The notes under the pieces are model-generated. The model was not told the origin of the DNA, searched no databases, and saw only the letters and a list, made by a program, of their open reading frames with translations. 38,073 nt of DNA from SFHK01 sp045538305 (GTDB lineage Bacteria > Bacillota > Clostridia > Christensenellales > Aristaeellaceae): the NCBI GenBank assembly GCA_045538305.1, contig JAZSRC010000025.1:1-38073 (forward strand), given 5' to 3'. This document shows positions 23,441-32,848 of the stretch, in pieces. The translations under genes were made by a program, and so were the position numbers. Position 1 is the stretch's first letter. Each line of letters opens with the position of its first letter.

Positions 23441-26305
23441 ATGACCAGACGCCCGATTGTATGCTTGATCGCCATCATGCTGCTTCTGTCGGCGACCGTG
23501 CTTGCGGAAGGATATAACGATTATCTTTCCACGCATGTCGATGTACCCGGCGCCGCAGAACCGATTGTTATTTCCGCTGCGGATTACGCCTCCGCCGAAA
23601 TGGAGGACATCGCGATTCTGGAAGACGGCACGCTGTCAACCGGAGAGACCGGCTATGTAGAATACGTATTCACAGCCGGTGAAGATGCGCTTTACGAAAT
23701 TGAATTCCGCTACTTCCCCGGCGGTGGCAGCGGCGGAGATATTCTGCGCAAAATCTTTATCAACGGCGAGATTCCGTTTGAAGAAGCAAACGAGCTTGCC
23801 TTTTCCCGCATGTGGAACGATAAGAACCGCGACTATAAGGAAAAGACCGGCAACCAACCGTTCCCCTCTCAGGTACAAACCCCCGAATGGCGCTCCTACA
23901 CGCTGAGCGACATGGAGGGTTATGTTGCCGAAGATTTCAAATTCTTCATTCCCAAGGGACAGAACACGATTCGCATCGAGTCTCTGAACGAAGAATTGAT
24001 TCTGGATACCATCACCCTGAAAGCCCCGGAGAACACTCCCACCTACGATGAATACATATCTTCCCACCTGAACAACGGACAGAAGATTTCAGATACAGCC
24101 CCCATTCAGTATCAGGCAGAGGATGCGGCGCTCAAGTCCGGTCCCAGCTTCTATCCGGTGAACGATCGCACCTCCCCCCTGTCGGAGCCCTACCATCCCT
24201 CCAACATCGTGCTCAACTGCATCGGCGACACCGCATGGAACGAGCCCGGTGAATGGATCGCATGGGATGTGGAAGCGCCCGAGGATGCGCTGTACAGAAT
24301 CGTTCTGCGCTATAAGCAGAGCGACCTTCGCGGCCTGTACGCCACCCGCAAGCTCACCATCGACGGCGCTGTTCCCTTCCAGGAGGCGGCTGACCTTCGC
24401 TTCTACCACAGCGGCAGGTTCCAGCTTGAGCCTCTGATGGGCAACCGCGTTGATCCCACGGATGATAAGGAAGAAACCCAGGAGTTCTACTTCTTCCTCG
24501 AAAAGGGCACCCACAGAATTTCGCTGGAAGTAACGCTTGGCGAAATGGGCGCCATCCTTGAGGATATTGACGAGCAGACCGAGCTTCTCAACAGACTCTA
24601 TCGTCAGGTAATCGCCATCACCGGCACCAGCCCCGACACCTATCAGAGCTATCAGCTGTTTACAAGAATTCCGAACCTCCAGCAGGATATCATCGCCCGC
24701 AAGGCCGATATCGAAGATATTCTTGAGCGTCTGACCTCCCTGACCGGTTCCGGCAGCGAGCGCACCGCAGCGCTTACGCGCCTTCTTTCCATGATCGATG
24801 AGCTCATTGAAAGCGAAGAAGAATGGCCCAAGCGCCTTTCCGCATTCAAAGAGTGCATCACCGCCATGGGCAAGGCCGTACTGGATTTCAAAGATCAGCC
24901 GATGAAGATCGACTACATCGTACTGACCGGCGACAAGGACATTGACAAGCGCGCGGACGGCAACTTCTTCCAGCGCCTTTGGCATATGATCCGCGCCTTC
25001 TTCGGCAGTTTCTTTAACGACTACAACGTTGCAGACAGTGCCGTAGAAAACACAGGCAAGGAAATCGACGTATGGCTCAGCACCGGCCGCGACCAGTTTG
25101 AGGTTATTCGCCGCCTGATCAACGAAAGCTTCGAAGGTCAGACCGGCATCCGCGTAAACCTGAAGCTGATCAATGCGGACGTGCTTCTCCCCTCTACCTT
25201 CACCGGCAACGGACCGGAAATTGCCATTCAGATCGGCAATACCGCGCCTGTAAACTTCGCCTTCCGCGATGCCGCGCTGGATCTTAAGCAGTTCAGCGAT
25301 TACGAGGAAATCGTCAGCCAGTTCCTGCCCGCAGCAATGGAATCCTTCTATTATGAGGGCGGCTGCTACGCACTGCCGGATCAGATGAGTTTCCCCGTAA
25401 TGTTCTACAGAAGCGACATCCTTGCAGAGCACAATCTTTCCGTTCCCGAAACCTGGAACGATCTGATTGCTCTGATCCCCGAACTTCAGAGATACAATAT
25501 GGAACTGTACCTTGACACCGCACCGCCTTCCTCTATGGGCGCAGCGCTGTCCATGGGATCCTCGGTTCCGATCAACACCATTTTCCTGTCTCGTCTGTAT
25601 CAGACGGGCGGCGAAATCTACAACGCAGATGGTACCGAGTGTCTGCTGGGTGAAGAAAATGCCAATGCCGCGTTCAAGTGGTGGACGCAGTTCTACACGC
25701 AGCACGGCTTCCCGCGCGATATCGACTTCGTTACGCGCTTCCGTCTGGGCGAGGTACCCATCGGCATCGTTGACCTTTCCACTTATACGCGTCTTGCCGT
25801 TTCCGCCCCCGAAATCCGCGGCGCATGGGCCATTGCCCCGGTTCCCGGCACGAAGACAGAGGACGGCTCGATCGTATACGCATCTCCCTGTGTAACGGGC
25901 GGCGCGATGATCATCAAGAACACCGCCGTTGAAAACGAAACCGTCGAGGAGAGCTGGGAGTTCCTCAAGTGGTGGACCAAGGGCGAAACGCAGACCCGCT
26001 ATGCGCAGGAAATGGAATCCATTCTCGGCCAGGCAGGCAGATATCTGGTAGCCAACCTTGAGTCCTTTGAAACCGTTGAATGGCCGCTGAACGTCAAGGC
26101 CGTTCTCAACGACACGCTCCCCACCCTGCGCGGCATTCCGCAGATTCCCGGCGGCTACATCACCGGCCGTTATCTGAACAACGCCTTCGTTACCGTAATC
26201 ACCAACTATGAAAACGCCGCCGATACGCTGTATGAAAACGTCGAACTGATCCAAGAGGAAATCGACGCCAAGCGCAGAGAATTCGGACTGGATACGGCAC
26301 AGTAA
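23441..26305 (+). CDS. Large solute-binding protein with two N-terminal beta-sandwich domains
   Basis: A 954-residue exported protein. A signal peptide ends near residue 22 (VLAEG). Residues 35-190 and 215-370 look like two jelly-roll carbohydrate-binding modules: both have the pattern GE(W/Y)...VEAPEDALY.I..RY, a DILRKIFINGEIPF or ATRKLTIDGAVPF strand and a final FFI.KG.. strand. A helical region (375-510) leads to a family 1 solute-binding domain (about 545-950: QFEVIRRLINESFEGQTGI, YALPDQMSFPVMFYRSD, IAPVPGTKTEDG). Ordinary binding proteins are 400-500 residues, so this is double length. I chose ATG 23441, weakly supported by GGTGA, because the signal peptide begins there. It likely holds a polysaccharide chain near the cell. 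No lipobox cysteine. Permease genes follow directly. Confidence 0.85.
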   Translation: MTRRPIVCLIAIMLLLSATVLAEGYNDYLSTHVDVPGAAEPIVISAADYASAEMEDIAILEDGTLSTGETGYVEYVFTAGEDALYEIEFRYFPGGGSGGDILRKIFINGEIPFEEANELAFSRMWNDKNRDYKEKTGNQPFPSQVQTPEWRSYTLSDMEGYVAEDFKFFIPKGQNTIRIESLNEELILDTITLKAPENTPTYDEYISSHLNNGQKISDTAPIQYQAEDAALKSGPSFYPVNDRTSPLSEPYHPSNIVLNCIGDTAWNEPGEWIAWDVEAPEDALYRIVLRYKQSDLRGLYATRKLTIDGAVPFQEAADLRFYHSGRFQLEPLMGNRVDPTDDKEETQEFYFFLEKGTHRISLEVTLGEMGAILEDIDEQTELLNRLYRQVIAITGTSPDTYQSYQLFTRIPNLQQDIIARKADIEDILERLTSLTGSGSERTAALTRLLSMIDELIESEEEWPKRLSAFKECITAMGKAVLDFKDQPMKIDYIVLTGDKDIDKRADGNFFQRLWHMIRAFFGSFFNDYNVADSAVENTGKEIDVWLSTGRDQFEVIRRLINESFEGQTGIRVNLKLINADVLLPSTFTGNGPEIAIQIGNTAPVNFAFRDAALDLKQFSDYEEIVSQFLPAAMESFYYEGGCYALPDQMSFPVMFYRSDILAEHNLSVPETWNDLIALIPELQRYNMELYLDTAPPSSMGAALSMGSSVPINTIFLSRLYQTGGEIYNADGTECLLGEENANAAFKWWTQFYTQHGFPRDIDFVTRFRLGEVPIGIVDLSTYTRLAVSAPEIRGAWAIAPVPGTKTEDGSIVYASPCVTGGAMIIKNTAVENETVEESWEFLKWWTKGETQTRYAQEMESILGQAGRYLVANLESFETVEWPLNVKAVLNDTLPTLRGIPQIPGGYITGRYLNNAFVTVITNYENAADTLYENVELIQEEIDAKRREFGLDTAQ

Positions 26306-26323
26306 GAAAGGAGGAAGTCAAAC

Positions 26324-27253
26324 GTGGCACAGGCAAATTCCGTAAGGAATATAACCAAATTCCAGTATAACCTCAGTCTGGCAAAGCGTTATAAGCAGCT
26401 GTACGTGATGCTCCTTCCCTACATGCTGTTTTTCACGATGTTCACCATCATCCCGGTCATTGTATCCATCTTCTTCAGCTTCACACAGTTCAACGTACTG
26501 CAGCCGCCCAAGCTGATCGGATTTGAAAACTATATCCGACTGTTCCTGGACGATCCGATTTTCCTTAAATCGGTAAAGAACACGCTTTTGCTGGCTGTAA
26601 TCATCGGCCCCTTCGGCTATATCTTCTCCTTCCTGATGGCATGGCTTCTGTGCGAGCTTCCCACGAAGCTGCGCACCCTGCTCACCGTCATCTTCTACGC
26701 GCCCAGCATTTCGGGTAACGCCTACGTAATCTTTACGCAGCTGTTCTCCGGCGACGCGTACGGCTTCATCAACTCCCGCCTGTTGAGCATGGGTCTGATT
26801 ACCGATCCCATCCTCTGGCTGCGCGATGAAAAGTACATGATGCTCATCGTCATTCTGGTATCCATCTGGATGAGTCTTGGCGTAGGCTTCCTGTCCTTTA
26901 TCGCAGGTCTTCAGGGTGTAGACAGAGCGCAGTATGAAGCGGCCGAGGTCGACGGCGTGAAGAACCGCTGGCAGGAGCTTTGGTTCATCACCCTTCCCAA
27001 CATGATCCCGCAGCTTCTCTTCGGCGCGGTAATGGCAGTAACAAATTCCCTTGCCGTTGCAGACGTAACGGTAGCCCTGAACGACTTCCCGTCCACGAAC
27101 TATGCAACGCATACCATTATCAACCACCTGAACGACTACGGTATCATTCGCCTTGAGATGGGTTACGCATGTTCCATCGCGGTACTGCTGTTCTTCATGA
27201 TGCTTACAATAAACAAAGCCGTTCAGCGGATGTTAGAAAAGGTGGGCACGTAA
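26324..27253 (+). CDS. Sugar ABC transporter permease, MalF type (pair 1)
   Basis: A 309-residue inner-membrane permease with six predicted helices, the first at LYVMLLPYMLFFTMFTIIPVIV. The ATPase-docking EAA loop reads YEAAEVDGVKNRWQELWFITLP. It forms a heterodimer with the next gene product. The start is GTG 26324, 10 bases after the strong RBS AAAGGAGG; no other start fits. It lies 18 bases behind the large binding protein and ends one base before the partner's ATG, so translation is coupled. No ATPase gene is nearby; a shared MsmX/UgpC-type ATPase is expected elsewhere in the genome. Confidence 0.93.
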   Translation: MAQANSVRNITKFQYNLSLAKRYKQLYVMLLPYMLFFTMFTIIPVIVSIFFSFTQFNVLQPPKLIGFENYIRLFLDDPIFLKSVKNTLLLAVIIGPFGYIFSFLMAWLLCELPTKLRTLLTVIFYAPSISGNAYVIFTQLFSGDAYGFINSRLLSMGLITDPILWLRDEKYMMLIVILVSIWMSLGVGFLSFIAGLQGVDRAQYEAAEVDGVKNRWQELWFITLPNMIPQLLFGAVMAVTNSLAVADVTVALNDFPSTNYATHTIINHLNDYGIIRLEMGYACSIAVLLFFMMLTINKAVQRMLEKVGT

Positions 27254-27254
27254 G

Positions 27255-28208
27255 ATGGAAAAGAAAAAGCTCACAAAGAACCAGAAAAAAATGCGCAAGC
27301 TGCAAAAGCAGGCCAATAAGGGCCAGAAGCTGATGTATCGCAGCAAATTCGCGCGTTCCATGACAAACGGACGCAGCAACCGTTCGCTTTCCGGAAGCAT
27401 TACGCTTCTGACCTGCCTGTTCCTGATGTCTCTTGTCATGCTGTTCCCGGTAGTATTCATGATATCCAACGCCTTTAAGCCGATCAACGAGCTGTTCATA
27501 TTCCCGCCGAAGCTGTTCGTAATTCAGCCGACCCTGGACAACTTCCACGACCTGAACGAATTGCTCGCCGATTCGCTGGTACCGTTCTCCAGATACCTGT
27601 TCAATACCCTCTTCATCGTACTCTTTGGCGCGATCGGCCACATCGTTCTGTGCTCCATGGCTGCATTCCCGCTTGCCAAGTTCAAGTTCCCGGGAAGCAA
27701 GCTGATGTCCAATCTCGTGGTTATGTCCCTTATGTTCTCCACCGCCGTTACCTCGGTTCCGAACTACGTAATCATGAGCCATCTGGGGCTGGTTGACAGC
27801 TATTGGTCGGTCATTCTGCCTGCGCTTTCCATGTCGCTGGGTCTGTTCCTGATGAAGAACTTTATGGAGCAGGTGCCCACGGCGCTGATTGACGCAGCCA
27901 GCATTGATGGCGCAACGTATTTCACAATGCTCTGGCGCATCATTATGCCGGCCGTCAAGCCCGCATGGATCACGCTGTTCATCGTTTCCTTCCAGAGCCT
28001 GTGGGGCGCAACGGGCGCGAACTTCATCTATACCGAGAACATCAAGCCCCTGCCCGCCATGCTTTCCCAGCTCACCGGCTCCGGCGTCGCGAGAACCGGC
28101 GTAGTTGCTGCAACGTCACTGATCATGTTTATCGTACCGGTTGTGCTGTTCGTCATTTCCCAGTCCAACGTACTGGAAACCATGGCGACCTCCGGTATTA
28201 AGGAATGA
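27255..28208 (+). CDS. Sugar ABC transporter permease, MalG type (pair 1)
   Basis: A 317-residue permease. The first 48 residues are unusually long and basic (MEKKKLTKNQKKMRKLQKQ) and lie in the cytosol. Helices start at GSITLLTCLFLMSLVMLFPVV. The EAA loop is ALIDAASIDGATYFTMLWRIIMP, standard for the MalG/carbohydrate type. The FPAKFKFPG-like segment (PLAKFKFPGSKLM) is also typical. The ATG follows the previous stop by one base. Its end overlaps the ATG-containing leader of the propeller gene, so the whole block is one transcript. Confidence 0.93.
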   Translation: MEKKKLTKNQKKMRKLQKQANKGQKLMYRSKFARSMTNGRSNRSLSGSITLLTCLFLMSLVMLFPVVFMISNAFKPINELFIFPPKLFVIQPTLDNFHDLNELLADSLVPFSRYLFNTLFIVLFGAIGHIVLCSMAAFPLAKFKFPGSKLMSNLVVMSLMFSTAVTSVPNYVIMSHLGLVDSYWSVILPALSMSLGLFLMKNFMEQVPTALIDAASIDGATYFTMLWRIIMPAVKPAWITLFIVSFQSLWGATGANFIYTENIKPLPAMLSQLTGSGVARTGVVAATSLIMFIVPVVLFVISQSNVLETMATSGIKE

Positions 28209-28222
28209 GGAGGGTGAATCGA

Positions 28223-29659
28223 ATGAGAAAATTGATTTGCCTGATTCTGGCACTGGCCTTCGTCGCATCAGGCGCACTTGCGGATGCGCGCAGCGGCTCC
28301 AGCAACTATCTCTACACCCCGCATGATGAGATCGTAGCCGCGCCCCCCGCATATACCCTTGCCCGCTCCATGACCGCTAAGGACTTCCCGGGTGTAACCG
28401 CCCTGGACGGACTGGTCGACGCGTACAAGGACGATTCGGGCGTATACATTCTGTGCTCCAAACGCCTTCTGATCCTGAATCACGATCTTACCCTTCGCTC
28501 CGTACTCACCAGCTACAAGGACGGAGATAAAGAAGTTGCTCTGGACAGCTGCACAGGCGTTACCGTTACCAAAGACGGCGATATCTACATTACTCAGAGC
28601 GAAAAAGCGCAGATTCTGCACTTCAACGCAGATTTCACGCTGAACCGCATTATGGGTAAGCCCGAAATCGTCGGCTATGAAAACGTAAACTACCGCCCCA
28701 CCAAGATGGTAGTTGACAGCGCAGGCCGCCTGTATGTCATTTCCAAGAACATGTACGAGGGCATTCTGGAGCTGAATGCCGACGGCACGTTCACCCGCTT
28801 CTTCGGCGTAAACGAAGTAACCTTTACCCCCTGGCAACTGTTCTGGCGTACCTTCGCCACCAAAGAACAGCGCGCGCGCCAGGCCCTGTGGCTGCCCAGC
28901 GACTTTACCAACCTTTGCATCGATCAGGACGGCTTCCTCTTCGCAACCCTCCTGAGCACCGATGAAAAGACCATCAAGCGTCTGAATGCCAAGGGTGAAA
29001 ATATCATCAAGGTTGATACCGAAAAGCCCTACCCGCAGGGTGATTTGTGGACGAACGAAACCGGTTTTGGTATTCCCACCGGCAACAGTAAGTTCATCGC
29101 GGTAGACGTAAACGAATACGGCGCATACATTTGCCTGGATTCCACCCGTTCCCGCATTTTCGGTTACAATGAGGACCATTCGCTGCTGTTCGTCTTCGGC
29201 GGCCCCGGCGACCGCGAAGGCTACTTCAGAAATCCCGTTGACATCATCTTTGTGGGCGATTCGATCGTAGTTCTGGACTCCCTTGCGCAGTCCATCGAAG
29301 TATTCAGCCCCACCAAGTACGGTCAGGCCCTCATGAACGCGGTAAAATACCAGTATCTATACGACTATGAGCTCGCATCCAAATACTGGGAGGAAGCCCT
29401 CTCCTACAACCACAACCTGACGCTCGCTTATTCCGGCGTAGGACGCATGCTCCTTCGCTCCGGCGAATACGAGAAGGCCATGGAATATCTGGAAATGGGC
29501 GATGACCGCAAATACTATGATAAGGCCTACGAAAAGGTGCGTACGGCAACGCTGCGCGAATACTTCGTGCCCGGTGTGATTGTACTGCTCTGCCTGATCG
29601 CTCTGAAGATCACGGTAACGCAGGTAAAGCGCGCACGCAAGAGAAAGGGGAAGGCTTGA
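28223..29659 (+). CDS. Exported NHL/beta-propeller and TPR protein with C-terminal membrane anchor
   Basis: A 478-residue protein. Residues 1-21 are a signal peptide (GALADARSG). Residues 55-385 hold NHL-type propeller blades: VDAYKDDSGVYILCSKRLLILN, VTVTKDGDIYITQSEKAQILHFN, MVVDSAGRLYVISKN and FRNPVDIIFVGDSIVVLDS. A short TPR pair follows (about 386-440: ELASKYWEEALSYNHNLTLAYSGVGRML and EYEKAMEYLEMGD), then one membrane helix (448-467) and a basic tail KRARKRKGKA. So the propeller and TPR face outside. Start ATG 28223 was chosen because GAGGAGGGTGA lies just upstream; the ATG at 28205 overlaps the previous stop and lacks an RBS. A role in holding the glycan or the binding proteins at the permease is an inference from context. 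Confidence 0.82.
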   Translation: MRKLICLILALAFVASGALADARSGSSNYLYTPHDEIVAAPPAYTLARSMTAKDFPGVTALDGLVDAYKDDSGVYILCSKRLLILNHDLTLRSVLTSYKDGDKEVALDSCTGVTVTKDGDIYITQSEKAQILHFNADFTLNRIMGKPEIVGYENVNYRPTKMVVDSAGRLYVISKNMYEGILELNADGTFTRFFGVNEVTFTPWQLFWRTFATKEQRARQALWLPSDFTNLCIDQDGFLFATLLSTDEKTIKRLNAKGENIIKVDTEKPYPQGDLWTNETGFGIPTGNSKFIAVDVNEYGAYICLDSTRSRIFGYNEDHSLLFVFGGPGDREGYFRNPVDIIFVGDSIVVLDSLAQSIEVFSPTKYGQALMNAVKYQYLYDYELASKYWEEALSYNHNLTLAYSGVGRMLLRSGEYEKAMEYLEMGDDRKYYDKAYEKVRTATLREYFVPGVIVLLCLIALKITVTQVKRARKRKGKA

Positions 29660-29660
29660 T

Positions 29661-30329
29661 ATGACGCATACAGAAAAAGGAAGCGTGAGAAAAGGCCTCA
29701 GCTGGTTCTTTGAAACCTTCTGGCGGTTCCCGACGAGGATACTGATGCGCCCCTTCAAGGGCTTCGACGCAATGAAGTTCGAGAAAAAGGGCAGCTATCT
29801 GTTTGCCTTCTTCGTACTGATTCTGGAGTCCCTGATCAGCATCATGAACTTTGTATACAGGGGATTCCTGATCAACCATTCGGATATTTACCACGTAAAC
29901 AGCCTCTATCTTGCACTTACGGTTCTGTTCCCGGTAGGCCTGTTCGTTCTGGGCAATTGGTGCGTAACCACGCTCATGAACGGCAAAGGAAAGCTCGGTG
30001 AGATCTTCATGGCCATTATGTACGCCATGTTCCCAATGTGTCTTCTGCAGCTGCTTGCACTGTTCTTAAGCAACGTACTGACCCTGGATGAAATGACGTT
30101 TGTATACGCCATTGAAACCATAGGCGCAGTCCTGATGGTTGCTTACGGCTTTATCGGCCTGGTCGTCGTACACGAGTACGGTTTCGGTCAGTCCATCGGC
30201 GCGCTGCTTCTGACCGTCGTTGCCATGATGATACTGGTATTCATACTGATGCTGGTATTCGCGCTGGTTGCCGACGTTTGGGACTTCTTCACGATCATCA
30301 CCAAGGAACTGATGCTGAAGTACTTCTAA
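29661..30329 (+). CDS. Yip1-domain membrane protein
   Basis: A 222-residue integral membrane protein with five hydrophobic segments (about 44-66, 84-105, 117-139, 147-173, 180-205) and a conserved N-terminal amphipathic stretch (FFETFWRFPTRILMRPFKGFDAMKFEKKGS) that I associate with the Yip1 family in Firmicutes. Yip1 proteins have no known catalytic activity in bacteria. The ATG lies one base after the propeller gene's stop, so the two are coupled, suggesting that they work together in the membrane. The next gene (DUF5696) begins 29 bases later. A role as an accessory subunit of the transporter is an inference from its place between the permease pairs. Confidence 0.8.
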   Translation: MTHTEKGSVRKGLSWFFETFWRFPTRILMRPFKGFDAMKFEKKGSYLFAFFVLILESLISIMNFVYRGFLINHSDIYHVNSLYLALTVLFPVGLFVLGNWCVTTLMNGKGKLGEIFMAIMYAMFPMCLLQLLALFLSNVLTLDEMTFVYAIETIGAVLMVAYGFIGLVVVHEYGFGQSIGALLLTVVAMMILVFILMLVFALVADVWDFFTIITKELMLKYF

Positions 30330-30358
30330 GGAACGCAAATTCGGAAAGGAGGCGCAAT

Positions 30359-32848
30359 ATGCGCAGAATCTTTTGGTTCATCCTCCTGGCGCTTGTGCTG
30401 TCGCTGATCGGCAGTGCATATGCCTATGAAATGCGTGCCGAGGATGAGGGCTTTACACTGATTGCAGAAAACGAAACCAAGGCGCTTCTCTTCAATGAGA
30501 AGACCACTGAATTGCGCATCGTGGATATGGAAAGCGGCAAGGTATGGGACACCGTTGAGATGAACGGCCAGCAAGGCAACCGTACGATCAAAAGCCTTCA
30601 GAAGGCCGCCATTCAGGCAACGTTCATCACCAACGCGCAGACCTCCCCCGTTACCACTTCCTCCATGGACAGCTATTCCAAATCCATTGATACCGAAACC
30701 TATGAATGGCGTTTGATTGAAAACGGCGTTGAAATCACATACACCATCGGCGATAACGCCTACATCATCGACGACCTTCCCAAGGGTATCCGCGCAGACA
30801 AGTATCAGAAGCTGTTGGAAAACTCCGACTGGTCTACCAGCCAGAAGAAGGATTTCAACGATAACTACCGCGCCGTTCCCCAGCCGGGTCAGGAGCATGA
30901 ATACATGATCCGCGTAAAGGACGACTCTCTGAGTGCGCTTTTGATCAAAAAGCTGTATGAGATGATCTTCTCAAGCGGCGTGTATACCCAGGAGGATATG
31001 ATCGAGGATAACCTGGCCGTTAACTACGACCGCAAGTATTCCCCGAAGGTACATATCACCGTACGCTATCAGCTTGACGGTGACGATCTGATATTCTCCA
31101 TCCCCTGCAGCAGTATCTCCAACACGGAGGATAACGACCTGGTTTCCATTTCGACGCTGCCGTATTTCCTTACTGCGGACAATACGCAGGAGGGCTACAT
31201 CTTTGTGCCCGACGGATCCGGCGCGCTGATTAATCTGAACAACAAGAAACTTTCCTCTACCCCCTATTCCATGCCCGTATACGGTTCCGACGCACTGATC
31301 AACGCCGATGATTACGTATCCAGGCGTTCCGACGTATCCCTTCCCGTATTCGGCATCAAGCGCACGGACAGCGCAATGCTCGGCATCATCGAAAGCGGCA
31401 TGGAAATCGCAACCATCGGCGCAAACATTTCCGGCCACAGCGATGAATTCAACCGTGTATCCGCTTCGTTCGCCATCCGCAGCCTTGAAAACGTAGCGCT
31501 GGCCGGCAACGAAAGTATCACCAGCTCCCGCTATGCATCCGACATCTATCAGGGCGACATCACCATTCGCTATAAGTGGCTGACGGATGAAAACAGCGGT
31601 TATCTGGATATGGCAAAGACCTATCGTTCCTACCTGATCGAGAACGGCATGCTTAAGGAAACTGAAGCCGAAGAAAACGCTCCGTTCGTCATGGAGATTC
31701 TCGGCGCAGTCAATAAGGACAAGTTCTTCCTGGGCATTCCGTATCAGTCTACCGTTCAGGCCACCACGATCGATAAGGCCAAAGTCATCTATGAGGCTGC
31801 GCGCGAAAGCGGCATCATGAATATTCAGATGGTTTATTCCGGACTTTTCAAGGGCGGCATCAAAAACGCTTCCCTGACGAATCTGGATCTGGACAGCGAT
31901 ATCGGATCTGAAAAAGAACTGAACGCGCTGGCAGAGCTCCTTGAGAAAAACGGCGATACGTTCTACCCCGGCGTATACTGGGGCCGCGTATACACCGACC
32001 GTGGCTTCAAGCCGCTGAAGGAAGCTTCTCGCAAGCACGACGGCGACCCGGCGCTGGTGTACACCTTTGGCGAGCCCGTGCTCAAGCACTCCCGCACCAA
32101 CCATCAAGGCTATTACATTTCTCCCTACTACCTGAGCGAGTACACCAAAAAGGCGCTTGAAAACCTGGAAGACTTCTCCTTCGCAGGCATAAACCTCTTC
32201 GATTTGGGCAATACCCCCGTTGGCGATCACAAGCGCAAGGAAAACCTGAGCCGCATCCACGCAATCGGTACGTTTGAAGAAGCGCTTGAAAGCATTGCGG
32301 GCGAATATGAGCTTATGCTCGACAAGCCCCTTCTGTACGCGTTCAAGTACGCAGACAGCGTAACCAATCTGCCTCGCGGCGATAACGGCTTTGCCATCAC
32401 CGACAGCTACATTCCGTTTATCCAGTGGGTACTGGACGGCTGCGTGCCTTATTCCTCCGAAAGCTGGAATCTGGAAAGCTATCTGGGCTATGAAACGCAG
32501 ATGCTGTGGGCGCTGGAAAGCAAGTCCAGCCCGCGCTTCACCTTCAGCTGGGAAAAGCCCTCCATTTACGCCAATACGGAAGATGTAGATTACATGGCTT
32601 ACTATTCTTCCCAGTATAACGATTCCCTCGACATTGCCGCAGAGCTGTATCAGGCGTATAACGACTTCTATCGCACGGTAGCGGACGCTGAAATCACTGA
32701 GCACGCCATTCTGGACGGCAGCGTCAGGCGCGTAACGTACGACAACGGCGTTACACTGTATCTCAACTATTCTTCTACAGATGCTCTCGTCGACGACGTA
32801 ACAATACCCGCGCAGAGCTATGTAATCGATAAGGAGGTTGCGCCGTAA
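30359..32848 (+). CDS. DUF5696 exported protein
   Basis: An 829-residue exported protein. Residues 1-22 form a signal peptide (SAYAYEM). The N-terminal half (about 25-430) is beta-rich (TKALLFNEKTTELRIVDMESGKVWDT, PYFLTADNTQEGYIFVPDGSGALINLNNK). The second half reads like a TIM barrel: FVMEILGAV, IMNIQMVYSGLFKGG, FYPGVYWGRVYTDRG, FAGINLFDLGNTPVGD and LLYAFKYADSVTNLPRG lie at the expected strand spacing, with acidic residues near several strand ends. This layout is like a glycoside hydrolase with a supersandwich N-domain, but I cannot name a GH family or confirm a catalytic pair. I identify it as DUF5696, which I recall beside sugar ABC genes in Paenibacillus. RBS AAAGGAGGC is at 30345-30353. 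It overlaps the next gene by one base. Confidence 0.78.
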   Translation: MRRIFWFILLALVLSLIGSAYAYEMRAEDEGFTLIAENETKALLFNEKTTELRIVDMESGKVWDTVEMNGQQGNRTIKSLQKAAIQATFITNAQTSPVTTSSMDSYSKSIDTETYEWRLIENGVEITYTIGDNAYIIDDLPKGIRADKYQKLLENSDWSTSQKKDFNDNYRAVPQPGQEHEYMIRVKDDSLSALLIKKLYEMIFSSGVYTQEDMIEDNLAVNYDRKYSPKVHITVRYQLDGDDLIFSIPCSSISNTEDNDLVSISTLPYFLTADNTQEGYIFVPDGSGALINLNNKKLSSTPYSMPVYGSDALINADDYVSRRSDVSLPVFGIKRTDSAMLGIIESGMEIATIGANISGHSDEFNRVSASFAIRSLENVALAGNESITSSRYASDIYQGDITIRYKWLTDENSGYLDMAKTYRSYLIENGMLKETEAEENAPFVMEILGAVNKDKFFLGIPYQSTVQATTIDKAKVIYEAARESGIMNIQMVYSGLFKGGIKNASLTNLDLDSDIGSEKELNALAELLEKNGDTFYPGVYWGRVYTDRGFKPLKEASRKHDGDPALVYTFGEPVLKHSRTNHQGYYISPYYLSEYTKKALENLEDFSFAGINLFDLGNTPVGDHKRKENLSRIHAIGTFEEALESIAGEYELMLDKPLLYAFKYADSVTNLPRGDNGFAITDSYIPFIQWVLDGCVPYSSESWNLESYLGYETQMLWALESKSSPRFTFSWEKPSIYANTEDVDYMAYYSSQYNDSLDIAAELYQAYNDFYRTVADAEITEHAILDGSVRRVTYDNGVTLYLNYSSTDALVDDVTIPAQSYVIDKEVAP

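Noticed and set aside
24089..26254. A 721-codon open frame on the minus strand
   Set aside because: It lies wholly inside the large binding-protein gene. Long antisense frames arise where the sense gene favours C/G in third positions; there is no RBS and no domain similarity.
30971..32704. A 577-codon open frame on the minus strand
   Set aside because: It is antisense to the DUF5696 gene, with the same cause and without RBS or recognisable domain.
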